Shown here: one piece after another, positions 36,401-48,600 of the stretch
How positions within the stretch are numbered: the first letter of the stretch is position 1
Layout of the letters: each line of letters opens with the position of its first letter
Source of the DNA: Buxus sempervirens
Lineage: Eukaryota; Streptophyta; Magnoliopsida; Buxales; Buxaceae
Direction: 5' to 3'
Length of the DNA stretch: 64,000 nt
Assembly: GCA_947561395.2 (NCBI GenBank)
Contig: OX387182.1
Coordinates: 43,331,949-43,395,948, forward strand
Notes under the pieces: generated by a model
Database searches by the model: none
What the model was told of the DNA's origin: nothing
Seen by the model: only the letters and a program-made list of their open reading frames with translations
Program-made: the position numbers and the translations under genes

Positions 36401-37125
36401 CATTAACCACTGCCGTAATTGGTCACATAGATGTTGTCGCCGACGCCCTTAGAAGCCACCGGCACAGTCGCCTTCACCCCTTGCACACCACCACACACCT
36501 GTCTTCCACACATCATCGTCATATCGTACATCGTAACACTATCGCCTGCACAGTCGCGCGCCGCCGCCTTCACAGTCATACACCTTCATAGTCGCCTTAG
36601 CAAAAACTGTACGTTCTTTGAAACAAGAGTAGCTTTCCTCTCCAACGCGTACTTCACGGCAGTCTTTGGATTTCTAAGTTATTTTAATGTTAATAGGAGT
36701 CTAGAACGTGGATCCATGTTTTTTCTAATTTTAGACGTATTGGAGGGAGTTGATTTACTTTAAAATTTTAATATCTTTTATGAAGGGATAAGCATTAATT
36801 CTTTCCAAGAATGTGCCTAGGAGGAGGCTATTACTCGAAATTAGCCACGCCTTAACTAAATAGCTATAAAAATTTCAAATTTTGGGCCAGGCCTGGGCCG
36901 ATGATGAAAGACTTGTTTTTAAGCTTCAAAAGTACTCCTGTAGTGGCGATGCTTTTACTCCTGATTACTTCTGATGAGTTTAGATTATCTCTTTTTTTAG
37001 CATGCAAAGACTTAGCAATGGAGACTGGAAACCAGCTAATAGTTCATTCCATGAGAAGACGAGTTTTTCCGGCTTTTTTGTCTTGACTCTTTAGTTTATC
37101 TTCTAATTTGTCAAACTAACGCAAC
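36401..37125. other. Gap with a small LINE ORF1 remnant
   Basis: 36623-36680 read on the minus strand gives NPKTAVKYALERKATLVSK, a second copy of the ORF1 piece at 34829-34878. 36440-36600 is rich in CAC and CGCC and repetitive, with a 64-codon frame that I do not consider real. The rest is AT-rich. The frame at 36901-37086 does not resemble the upstream part of the helicase. Confidence 0.55.
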
Positions 37126-39682
37126 ATGGATTATTTGTGGCTGGCAAAGAGACTTGGAGCCCTAAACAAGTTCAAGGCTGGGGAATATAATATTCTTGTT
37201 TGCGCCGATGTCACTAGTAGAGGGCATGATATCCCAGCAGTAGATATGGTTATCAATTATGACATTCCAACCAATTCTAAGGTAGGGGAGCGTTTAAATG
37301 CAGTTCTAGGTCTAGTAAATCTTTCATAATCCTTTACAGATTGGCACTGGGGGTGAGTAGTTGGTTTCAAAACAGTGTATCATTTACCTCTGTGATTTAT
37401 CACATTGGAACCCAGTATTCAGATGTAGCCTACAAATTTTCATCATTTTAGTCATAATTTTACTATTTATGAATACACCCATTGAAAGTCTTTTGCCATC
37501 ATGCTTTTGTTTTGAGTCCTAAAATGTTTTAGTTTGCTGATTTTCAACATATCTGCAGGATTATATTTATCGAGTTTGTAGAACTGCTCGTGGAGGATGA
37601 TCTGGACTTGTGATATCATTAGTCAATCAGTATGAACTGGAATGCTATTTTCAGATAGAGAAGCTTATCGGTAGGTAACACTAATTATCTTGTTCCATAA
37701 AATTAAGGCAGTCTGGAACAAGCTATGACATAAATCCATGTTTCAGGCAAAAAGCTTCCAGAGTTCCCTGTTGAGGAAGAGGAAGTTCTGATGCTGTTGG
37801 AATGTATATCTGAAGCCAAAAGAATATCAGAGATGGTATCGTTACTAGTTTCTTCTTCTTGTTGTATTTATTAATTACCATTATTTAACATATTAGTGTT
37901 TTAAGTTCTTGTCCATATGGGAGTAGTCAATGCTAGATATATGTTTGTACTGCACCCATAGTGAACGTGCATGGTTAGGAGATATATTAATTCAAAATTA
38001 GGAATATAATTTGATCAGATTACATGCTTTTTAAGTGTTGAGGGAAAGAATCAGTGTAAGATACTGGAACAAGTCTCAAAGAATAGATATGAAGTTTATT
38101 AATGGTATTTATTTTCAGGTCAAATATTTCACTAATTGACATCTTGATAGTTAACACCAGCTTCCTTGCATATGAAACGTTTAGCATATAACTTTTCATC
38201 CTTCTCATACCGATTTTCCATGGTTGGCATCATTATAATATGATTCTGTGGCCATAAATGATATTACCCTACATGCTTGAACACCCAGCTTTGTATATGC
38301 TCAGTTTGGGTCATAAGATTTGTGAATAATGATATAGGTGCTTCCCTGGTAATGGTTTTAGTTGTCCTATTAGTGCAACTGTTCTAGTAGCAGGCCACTT
38401 GCAGTGCATGTTGCTAGACATTAGTTGTTGCCCACCTTCGTTTTACTAACATAATTATACAATTTTATTTTCTTGATTTGATAAGTGGCAGTGATACTCA
38501 TGTTTCTCCTCCATGGGACCTTATCACACACCCAAAAAATTTGGGTTCTGTATGGTGCTGGCTAACTGGTTGATAATTAATATTAGTTGAAGGGGAAAGG
38601 GAAAATGAAATTACATAGCATGTTATTAGTAAGACTGAAATAGAGGAAAAGGAAAGAACGCTGAAATCTGATCTAGTACTGCCTTCGTCTATTTCCATGA
38701 TTCCATCTCAACTATGAATCTGCAACTTTTATCTTCTTTTTTGAAATCTATATTAGCATGTCAGACTTTTTCTGTCTTTTGGAATTCATCACATAATAGT
38801 AGTCAATCAGTCTGAAATTGTCTCACATTTCCTGTTAAGCATTCTTCTTATTTGATCTCTGAACTCTTCTAATGCAGAACATGATTTGATCTCCAATTTG
38901 TTATCCATGTTATCACATCCATATCATTAACTGTTTCCAGGACATTCAAGAAGTTGGAAAGACTTTCTATTTTATATTCCTCAGCAATAGTTATTATTTA
39001 AGTAGAGTCTGATCAAAAGGTATTTGCTGGTAAACCTTTTGATAATGCTCAATGTTGGTAGATTCTCTTCTAAAGAATGAACCGTTTAACAGACTCAATA
39101 AGCCAGAAATATGTTTCTTGTTATGATAATGCTATTTCTACTCACCAATGAAAAAGCTGTTTGGATATCATCTCAAGTGCTATGTTTCTGTTGCAAGATA
39201 GGTTTGGAAAACTTCAGGCAGTGACCAATTTCACTGTAGCAAATTCTCTTTGGACTAAATCTGTAAGCTTTAGAATTGGCTTGGATTTGTTGTTACTTAA
39301 TTATCTGCCTTCTCACATTCTTTCTTGGCAATTATTAAAGTCTAATAGTTTTTTAAAAAAGGAACTTTCTTCTAGCGTATATCTTGTTCTTTCCTTTAGG
39401 ATTATGTTTTTAATTTCTCTGCATGATGTATATCTCACCATGGATGCAAATTAGGTTTTGGGGGTGAGATATGTGAGCTTTGCAAAGGGCTTCTTCTTTT
39501 TTGAATCTTTATCTGATGCCTTACTATACTTTTCCAAATTCATTTCTTGTTGATTTTCTGTAGACCATGAAAGAGAGAGTGGAGGCAGAAAAAAGAAGAC
39601 TGGAGATGATGGTGAAGATGAACTTGATGGTTATTTAAGTTTCAAGAATGTCAAGTCATCCAAAAGGTCCAAGAAGAGATGA
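37126..39682 (+). pseudogene. RH10-like: DEAD-box RNA helicase RH10-like pseudogene (3' exons)
   Basis: Plant RH10 is a nucleolar-type DEAD-box helicase. Four exon pieces are seen. 37126-37281 encodes [20 protein letters not shown], then [19 protein letters not shown] (helicase motifs IVa and V, with the usual GLDIP changed to GHDIP). 37559-37670 encodes DYIYRVCRTARGG (motif VI, HRVGR changed to YRVCR), a TGA stop at 37598-37600, then SGLVISLVNQYELECYFQIE. 37747-37835 encodes KKLPEFPVEEEEV. 39564-39682 encodes the Lys-rich tail (ESGGRKKTGDDGEDELDG), entered through a 2-base frameshift. All have GT..AG introns, so this is a genomic duplicate, not a retrocopy. Motifs I-III are absent. Confidence 0.88.
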
Positions 39683-41312
39683 CGTCCACCTATGATTATC
39701 ATCCACAATTTTGGTATTATTTCAATTTTCTTGATTTGTGATTTGTCAGTATTGTTAATGTGCCGTCATTTTGTCCTTGAACTTGAACAATTGGTGAAAT
39801 ACAACTTGTATAATTGCCCTCAAAAATTATCTAAATGAGCACCACATTTTCATTCTGGATTCAGATTTCTATTGTTTGTCTCATTTAGAATCTACTTTAA
39901 TTCTTCATTCTAATCTATTCTTTACAACAATTGTAGAAGGTCCTTACCTTTACCTTGAATTATTGAGTTTCGATGGTGTTTCAATGGCCCTTAATTGTAT
40001 CATAAGAACAGTCCATGGCTGCCTTCAAAGATTTAAAAAAAAATTAAAACAATAACATATGACTTTCATCTGCCGTCACCCTGCAGGTTTTGTGCTGGCC
40101 TTTTTCTCTGCTTATGCAATTCAAATTTGAATGTTTTTTGGGTCATGTATCTTTTTCTGAATGTATCATCTTTCAGATTATTAAATATGAGTGCATTAAT
40201 TGTTGATTAGATTTGCCTTCATATCTGAAATTGGGATCATGGGTGACAATTACTTGTATTTTTCATGTGTACAATTTGCTTTTCCTTTGTTGTCATATAT
40301 CTTTTTTGAGTGTATAATCTTTTTTAGATGATGAAATATGGGGGCATTAACTGTTGATTAGATTTGCCTTCCTTTCTGAAATTGGGATAATGGGTGACAG
40401 TTACTTGTATTTGTCATCTGTACTTGTTGCAGGATAAGCAACTTTTCTGGACGCAAGATGTTTTCTCTTTTCTTGTGGTGGATAATATGAGTTTCTATTA
40501 GTACTAAAGAGTAAAAAGGAAAAAGGAAAAGTCTTTCTCCCTATTAATTTTTTTTCTCCAATAGTATCATATGGGCATTTAGGGATTGTGTTCCACATTC
40601 TACAGATTATTTTCTGCCATCTATCTGGATTTATACTCCCAAAAAATCTCTGATACGTGTATGCTGTTTCCCAATGATGTTTTAAGTCAGCATTTGATCC
40701 TTGAGCACCAATTGAGAAAAAAAACAACACAATGTGGTAGTGCAATGGTCCATAAACAATTTGTTATGATTAGGTACATTAAAATTACGGTTTGTCTCAA
40801 TTTCTTTACAGGTCCCAGAAATTGTACTTTCTTTCAGAACAATTTTTTCTAGTTGGTTTGGTAGTGGATTTTGGTTTTCTAACAGGAACTAAATTTGGGG
40901 ATCCTATATAAAGGTGTGTTTTTGGGTTGGGGTGGGGGTGTTTTAGTTATATCCTCTTGTTCTGTGGTTAATGGGTTGCTTTTGGGGATTAAAATGTGGT
41001 TCTTGGGGGGAGCCTTTCAATAGCCTTCGATGGTTGCATGTTATTGTCTGGCTTCTCTTTTCTGTGTACTCTTGTTTTTAGAAGTATGATGCTTTAATAA
41101 TGGTTTTGTAGCTTCTCTTAGATTCAAGCATTTTTGTTGGTGTTTGCTTCTGCATTTTTGTCCTTGGAGCAGTTTTTTAGGAGTATTTTTGTACCTTGGT
41201 CTTCATTATATTTCTGTCTATGTTCACTCTATATGCACAATAAGAGGAATTTTGCACAACATTTAAGTGCCTGCCACTCCTTGTCACCTTCAAGTGCTGC
41301 AATAAGTAGTAG
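39683..41312. other. Sequence downstream of the helicase pseudogene
   Basis: AT-rich and intron- or UTR-like, without a supported gene. It holds the 130-bp direct duplication listed separately. The frames at 40401-40745 and 40586-40852 lie on opposite strands over each other and have no motif. Confidence 0.5.
40148..40427 (+). repeat. Direct tandem duplication of about 130 bp
   Basis: 40148-40277 and 40300-40427 share GATTAGATTTGCCTTC, CTGAAATTGGGAT, ATGGGTGACA and TTACTTGTATTT in the same order, about 152 bp apart. The copies have diverged by small changes. It lies between the helicase and kinase pseudogenes, and no function is suggested. Confidence 0.78.
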
Positions 41313-44300
41313 TGTAATGCCCTGGATCCGGGTTACGTAAAATAACCGTAACTCGTACCCGAAGGTTAATTAAAATTTCACAGGATCAACAAAGTAAGGG
41401 AAAACATGAAATAAAGTAATATAAAGGTTCAAACGCATAATATCAAGGTTCACTAGTTTTCCCAAACATATCCAAAAGTAATACAGGTTCATAATAAAAA
41501 CTCACTAAAGTAAGTAAAACCAACAACTAAGATCTACTCAATAAAGTAATCCTCCTCACGATACTCTGGATAGTCCACCGGATTATCAACCCCCACAGTA
41601 TCGTCCTCGCCTAAATCTTAAAACAAAACAAAACAGTGAGATACGACGATCTCAGCAAGTAGCAATGCATGCACAAGAATACAGTTATAACAATTCTAAA
41701 ACATGCACAAGTTATAATCAATTAAGTTACGATTAATCTCGGTTAATCCGACTAATCTCGGAAATACACCGTCAATTACAAATTCGGAAAAACATTATAT
41801 ATTGGGACTCGTGAAGTTTGTCTATTTTGTGTGGCTAAGCACTAGAGTTCCAGACAATCCAGTCTAACACTGCAACAGCTCAAACATCCAATATCGTCGC
41901 CCTCATGGCGGAAAAACTCAAGTGACCTCACCATCATGGTGGAAACGGAGTTGCTGCAGCACTTCCCTCATGGAAGGCCTCTCCATCATGGAGGAAACGC
42001 ACGAAGGAACTCTAGACTTAAATCCAAACAAAACATACAAATTCCACCTACAACTAGACTGTGGATCCACACTAAGTCTCGTCCTTAATATTTTGATAAA
42101 AATTCTCATATACTGTGCAATTTAACATAAAACCATGCTTTTAATGAAAGAAGACATTTTATAATTAATAATACCAATTTTTTGATTCACATAATCACTA
42201 AAGTCATCAATCATTAAAAATTTACAGCAATTGGTACATACCTTAGAAACACTTACAATTTCATCAAACGGAATCAATTAAACATATTAAGAATCCAAAA
42301 TCAAGAAAATTTTAGATTAGAATTACAAGTTCAGCAATTTCCATGTGAGGTTAAGTCAGTTCTAAAATTCCCAAATGATCACCCTTCTTAGATTAGAATA
42401 TCAAAATTCTGCTAATTCTTTACTAGTTAAGTCTAAGCCCACATACGCCCTAATTCTTTACCAAAACAAGCTCATAACATCTCACCTATATGCTGTAGGA
42501 TATATATATATATTCATGATTTTGCTTCCATCAAACTTATAACAATTTTTCCAGAAAATTCAGAAATGGGAAAAGAATTTAACTATAGCAATAACCACAA
42601 CAAGAGTACACCAATAGTTTGTGCCATACAATATACTTGCATTTACTATCATTAACCACCACAAGACTTCCAAAATCTGATTTATAATAGTAACTGCAGA
42701 AAAATTATAACCTATCTTGAGTAATTTGTTTCCCAACAATTCTATGAAAACATGGTACTATTTTTGGTTTCCTTACAATTCTAGTAAGGACATGTAATAA
42801 GATCAACTAGCCTTGAGCAAAATCTGCTCAAAGAACCCAACAACAAGTTGCTGAAATGTTGACTCATAGGTTGGTTATTTCTCTCATAACAATCATCTAT
42901 AATTTACTACCAATTCATCCTCCATAAGGTTTTCAAAAATCTGAAGGTTAAATTGAACTTAGATGAACATAATCAAAAAGATATAAGAGGTTAAAAAAAA
43001 TTCTGTTTATGGTCCATATTAAATCAGCTGCACCCTACTTATAAATTAAAGCTAAGTTATTTTATAGATTTAAAACCTAGAATTTCCACCTTCAAATCGT
43101 GTCTCAGCACCTGTACAGGATTAATAAGCTTGGAACAAGCTAAAAGGACGTGGTTGCCCACTTCTATGAATTCATTAGAACAAGTTTTAATATGCTAGAA
43201 CAAAGCTTCACTCTAAACACCTACAGCCTTAAGGGTTCTCAACTTTTGCAGTGATGATTTCTCAACATGCAATAACATAACTCCTTCATTATGAACCCAT
43301 AATATACCACACGAAAACTTTCCTACAAGTTCTTAATTATCCCAACAGAAAAACATGCACTAACACTTCCCAACAGAATAACAAGCCATCCCACAGAATA
43401 GCCGTCCAGAAATTTCACTCCATATCACATGTTTCGTGTTCCACATCCTGTTGCATTTCCAACTGAATGCCTTCCCAACAGAATGCCCACTTCTGTAGGT
43501 TCATTGACCTCGGTAAACCAAATTAGTGCTGGGCATTGACCTCACCAGGACAGCAACCATTGACGCCAAGTTAAACCAAATTTACTGAGATGGAACAAGG
43601 CTCCACTTAAAACTCCACACCCGTAAATTTTCCTCAAGACTTCAGGATTGGACGTTAATTTTTAAAAACTGCTGGTAAACATATTTCCATAAGAACTAAA
43701 CCCCATTACTTCAACCAAGCCATTATCACATGAAGGGAAACCAACCAAACAACTCAAATATCCCATACGAATTTTATCTAATTATACAAAGGATAAAACT
43801 CAGATCAACAATATCCTACTAACAAATTTCTGTAAATCTCTGATTTCATCAAATCTGGAAAATCCGAAATTTAACAACACAATGCAAGGTTTTGGAAGAA
43901 CTACTTGCCTCTAGTTTTGCAGGAGTTCGATTTCTGCAAAAACAGCAATGAAATCCAATGCTTTCCACGACCAGCAGTCCGTCACAAAGTGTTTTAAAAC
44001 CTGAGTTTTCTTTTGAACGATTTTCCACTCTAACAGAATAGTATGTCTTCTTCTTTCTTCTCCAACAGCAATGGGCGACTTCCTCTTTCTTCTCCAACAA
44101 ATCTCTCCACTCTTTCTAAATTCTTAGATCTGAGTTGCATCCATTTTTGCCTTCTCCAAAGCTGTAACTGTTGGTAACGCCCGGAGAGAAAGTAAATGTT
44201 ACGATCAGCAAAAACCATACGTTTAAAAAAACTGTTTGTATTCTATATTTGATCAAGTGTAGTGTCCTCCACTATGATACCTACACCAAGTTTACTTACG

Positions 44301-44624
44301 TTCAACAAAATCTCTTTTAACTCCCTCATGATCCACCGGTGCTCCACCACAAAATTTCCTACACCCACTAAAATCAAATACCAACTAATAGCTAACCAAA
44401 TTAATAGCTAATCAAATTAATAGTTAATCCAATTATTAAATAATAACTCATATAACATTTGAAATTGAAACCTAACTTTACTTACTTTAGTTTAGATAAA
44501 TCCAACCATTTAAGAATTTTACCAAATTGCCCTTGGACATTGCTCACCTGAAAACCAACATAGAAATGAAATGATTTTCTAATTATTTTTGAAAATAAAA
44601 TACCCAAAAATTCGGGGTTTTACA
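41313..44624 (-). mobile_element. LTR copy C, 3.3 kb, complete, minus strand
   Basis: The minus strand starts TGTAAAACCCCGAATTTTTG at 44624 and ends GGGCATTACA at 41313. Within it, on the minus strand, are a donor-like AGAG|GCAAGTAG at 43909/43908, a block of CCATGATGG-type repeats at 41900-42000, a hairpin GAGAT-CGTCGT-ATCTC at 41653-41638, a TTTTGTTTTGTTTTAAG|AT acceptor, and the micro-ORF at 41617-41534. No target duplication is seen (AGTAG versus AAAAT), so it may be a recombination product. Its right end joins the receptor kinase inside the signal-peptide region. Confidence 0.75.
41534..41617 (-). other. LTR exon-2 micro-ORF (copy C)
   Basis: Directly after the polypyrimidine tract and AAG acceptor the minus strand reads DLGEDDTVGVDNP, then VDYPEYREEDYFIE and a TAG. 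The core matches copy D (51163-51246) at ten of eleven positions while five codons use different synonymous spellings. There is no ATG in the frame. With the upstream donor, exon 1 would join in phase so that its last G completes the GAT codon, and that joined frame stays open about 22 codons upstream without an ATG. Function unknown. Confidence 0.65.
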
Positions 44625-47080
44625 AAAATTCATCTCTCCGTTGCCATTGATACCATCTCTTATGGCCAGTCTCTCACCGGAAACGAGACCATTGTGTCTA
44701 AAGGTGGCGTCTATGAACTTGGGTTCTTCAAACCAGGTAATTCTCACAACTACTACATAGGAATCTGGTACAAGAAAATTTCAGTTCAATCGGTGGTTTG
44801 GGTAGCTAACAGAGATAAACCTCTCTCTGACCCATCTTCTTCTCAATTTAAAATTTCAGAAGATGGGAACCTTGTTCTATTCAACCAATCCAAATTCCCA
44901 ATTTGGTTGACAAATTTGAGCTCTGATGTCTCTGTTGCTACCAAAGCAGTGCTTCTTGAGTCTGGAAATTTCATTCTGAGGAGTTCATCTACTATCTTTT
45001 GGCAGAGCTTTGATCACCCAACCGATTCATGGTTACCGGGTGCAAATATTATATATCGGAAAGGTAGTAATAAAAGACAGATGTTTATATCATGGAGAAA
45101 TCGAGAAGATCCTGCTCCCGGAATGTACTCCCTGGAGGTGGACCCAAATGGGAGTTATCAGTATTTCCTTGTATGGAATAGGTTTGTAAGATATTCGAGT
45201 AGTGGGATTTGGAATGGGCAGTTCTACAGTGCAATTCCGGAAATGAGGCAAGGTTTGTTCGCCAATTTCAGCTTTGTTACGACCGAGAACGAAAGCTACT
45301 TCACATGGACACCTCGTAATGATTCTGTCATGTGTAGAGTGGTGATGGATGTAAATGGGCAAATGAAGCATATGTTATGGTTGGAGGAGAAGAAAGATTG
45401 GAATTCATTTTGGATTAAACCATTTCAGCAATGCCAGGTCCATGCAATTTGTGGGGCCTTTGGTGTGTGCAATGTGGGATCCGTCTGTCACTGTTTGCAA
45501 GGCTTTGAACCATGGAGTCCAAAAGTTTGGAGCCTAAGCGATTGGTCTGGTGGGTGTATCAGGAAAACACCTATTCAGTGTGAGACTCGTAGTTCAATTG
45601 ATGGGGAGAAACATAGTTTTTTACATATTTCAAACATGAGATTGCCCAAAAATCGACAAGAGCTAGTACTAAGGAATGCCAACGATTGTAAATTGGCTTG
45701 CTTGAACAAATGTTCTTGCAATGCTTATGCATTCAGTGGTGTTCAATGTTTAATATGGGATGGTGATCTCTTAAATCTGGAACAACTCCAAGTTGGAGAC
45801 AGTGATGGTGAAGATCTCTACGTTCGAGTTGCTACTTCAGAGCTTTAGAAATATGGAATTAAGAAAAGGAAATCAACAACTGGAACTATTGTGAGTACGA
45901 TTACTGTGGTTTTATTCTTCTCAGGATTGGTTTTGGTGTTGGTTTGGAAAAGGAAAAGGAGAGCGTCAGTTAAATTTTGGAAGGGAAATGAGGTTTCTTT
46001 GGTTTCCTTTGGATACAAAGACTTGCAAACTGCAACCAACAGCTTTTTAAAAAGTTGGGTAGAGGACGATTTGGTTCTGCGTTTAAGGGGACATTGCCTG
46101 ATTCAACACTCGTAGCAGTTAAAATGCTTGAACATCCTCAACAAGGAGAGAAACAATTCCGAGCTGAAGTTAGCACAATTGGAATGATCCAGTATGTCAA
46201 TCTTGTTCGTCTCCGAGGGTTTTGCTCTGAAAGTAATAAAAGGCTATATGTCTATGACTACATGCCTAATGGATCTTTAGACTCTCATTTGTTTCATCAA
46301 AAGGATTCTAAGATCTTAGAATGGAATATGAGATATCAAATTGCACTTGGTACAGCTCGAGGATTAGCTTATCTCCATGAGAAATGTAGAGATCGTATTA
46401 TTCACTGTGACATAAAGCCTGAGAATATACTTTTGGATGCTGAATTCTACCCCAAGATGGCAGATTTTGGTCTTGCAAAGCTTGTTGGCAGGGAATTTAG
46501 TCGGGTTTTGACAACAATCAGAAGGACCAGAGGCTATCTTGCACCAGAGTGGCTAACTGGCATAGCTATAACTGCAAAAGCTGATGTTTACAGCTATGGA
46601 ATGATGCTCTTTGAAATTATATCAGGAAGGAGAAACTCTCAGCAATATAAGGATGGAAAGGTTGACTTCTTCCCTGTGTGGGCTGCTAGGAACATAAATG
46701 AAGGTGAAGATGTCCTTATCCTCTTGGACCACAGGTTAAAAGGCAATGCTAATGTGGAGGAGCTCACAAGAGCTTGTAGAGTTGCTTGTTGGTGCATCCA
46801 AGGTAATGAGGCTCATAGGCCATCAATGGGCCAGGTGGTACAGATCCTCGAGGGGATGTTGGATGTAAATCTGCCTCCTAACCCTGAATTTCTTCAAATT
46901 CTTGTTGGGAACCATGATAACACAGCCTTCCTCACATAGTCTTCCTCCTAAGAGGGTGAAAAAACATAAAGTGCCCAAAAATCTTTCTAATGTTGGAGGA
47001 CAACAAGCCAAGGATGCCATGAGCAGTTCAAATTCTGGTGGAGATTACACTTCTACAAGCTTATATCTATATTTTTAAAT
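44589..47080 (+). pseudogene. G-type lectin S-receptor-like kinase pseudogene (At2g19130-like)
   Basis: This family acts at the plasma membrane as a receptor kinase. The order is a B-lectin domain (about 44650-45040; SKGGVYELGFFKPG, YYIGIWYK, VVWVANRD), an S-locus glycoprotein domain (SSGIWNGQFYSAIPEMR), an EGF-like cysteine stretch, a PAN domain (CKLACLNKCSCNAYAF), a membrane segment (about 45885-45945; TIVSTITVVLFFSGLVLVLVW) and a kinase (46040-46900). Kinase motifs are kept: GRGRFGSAFKG, VAVK, HCDIKPENILLD, ADFGLAK and GYLAPEW. Defects: the signal peptide is lost at the LTR junction (44624), a TAG stop lies at 45846-45848, a one-base frameshift in the A run near 46050 separates the two halves, and GTRGY is changed to RTRGY. 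The first ATG (44589) lies in the LTR. The normal C-terminal tail appears to continue in another frame after 46939. Confidence 0.92.
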
Positions 47081-48600
47081 TGATCAGTTTTTTTAATTTG
47101 TATGCTTTATGGTAGATTTTTTAGTCTGAGATTACATTATTGTTAAAGAATTTGTACCCCACCTTTCCCTAAACAGATCATCCAGGTTGGTGAGGAGGTG
47201 GATCATGTTAAAAGGGACATAGACTACAAAAGTATGTTTCTAAGCGGACAATCCACCTAAACTCAGTGTAAAAACATATAGCTTCAGATTGTTTCCTAAG
47301 CTTTCATGGCTTTTAGAAACTTATGAAATTTGAGTTCTACAATTCTATGCAGCATAGCATAACTATTACCATGTACCCTCATTATGGTGGATTTTGGTTG
47401 ATTCCAACCATCCAGATTTTAAACATTTTCCTTGCTTCTGCAATGTTAATAAGCTCAAATTAGTCAATTAACTGGCTATTAATGCCATCAGTGGATGATA
47501 ATTTTTGCGTAGTCACAGAGGTTACTGATCAGTTAGATGACATGGATCAGAGGCATGGCACAATCAAACTACCAACAAACAATTATTCATTCTTTTTCTA
47601 GGCTTTGTTTTCATTTTCATTTTAGTAGTTTTATACCAATACTTGTTCCTAGTATTTGGTTCCTACCCCTCAAAGGAGATATGTATCTTAATTACTTCAT
47701 GCTATTATTTGTTTCTCCCATTACCATGGCTTCAAATTTTGTGTTATCTGATATGTTTGCTATAATATTTGTGCTTAGATGGTGGTTCTCTCGGTAGCAT
47801 TTATAAATTATAACACTAAGAAACCTGCAAATGTTGTATTCAAAATTTTTTTCCCTTCTAGATGAATTTTCAGTAGCATTATACCTGCCATGATGGTTCA
47901 TCTGTGTAGCTTACATGTTCATAGGAGTTGTGATTCTAATTTGGTTTGGTGATTTTGCTCAAAGGACTTGAATGTTGGCTTTGACTTCGTAGCCTGGGAT
48001 TTCTATCTACTGATAAGTACATGAAGTTTTTTTTTTTTAAAATTTTAGCAATGATTAGAAATAGCATTCTAACATAGAACCAATTTAAATCTTTTTACTC
48101 CATAGCCTACGGTTTTTTCATTATTCCTTCTACAACCTCTTATGTGCATCTAGCTAGGGTAGCTAGAATGCTGTGTTGTACATATAATAATTGTGCTTTT
48201 ATACTAAATTTTGGTGAAATTAAATATAAAAAAATCGCTATATTGCACATTGTAATCATGAGAGATACGTCAAGTTAAAATATTGTTACATTGTCTTTGA
48301 CACAAAATTACAAAAGTAAACAAAGTAATTTGGTGTAATGAGTCATTGCTAGCATTTTTTTGGTACTTTCAACTAAAAATAAATTACAAAAAAAAAATTA
48401 TCTTTTCAATGAACATTTTAGGGGTATTATTGTATTTTCATCGAAACATATTAGGGGTTTATTATACTTTCACTTAAGCAATAGTTATGAAGCCATCAGA
48501 GATAAGTAGGTAAGGGACAAAGTTTTCTAAACAAGGAAATTCTTTCATGTGTAGCCCCTTTTCTTATCGTTTACTCTTCTTCAATAGAAACCAGATAGCT
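47081..48600. other. Downstream flank of the kinase pseudogene
   Basis: AT-rich DNA without supported genes. The overlapping frames at 47537-47797 and 47692-47901 are short and hydrophobic or featureless and are not called. Confidence 0.5.

Noticed and set aside
36397..36763. Open frames rich in His, Arg and Thr
   Set aside because: They come from CAC/CGCC-rich low-complexity sequence, and a minus-strand LINE remnant overlaps part of the region.
36901..37086. Possible upstream exon of the RH10 pseudogene
   Set aside because: The translation shows none of the residues expected before the [10 protein letters not shown] segment of the helicase.
41313..44624. Target-site duplication for LTR copy C
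   Set aside because: The five bases on each side (AGTAG and AAAAT) do not match at any nearby offset.
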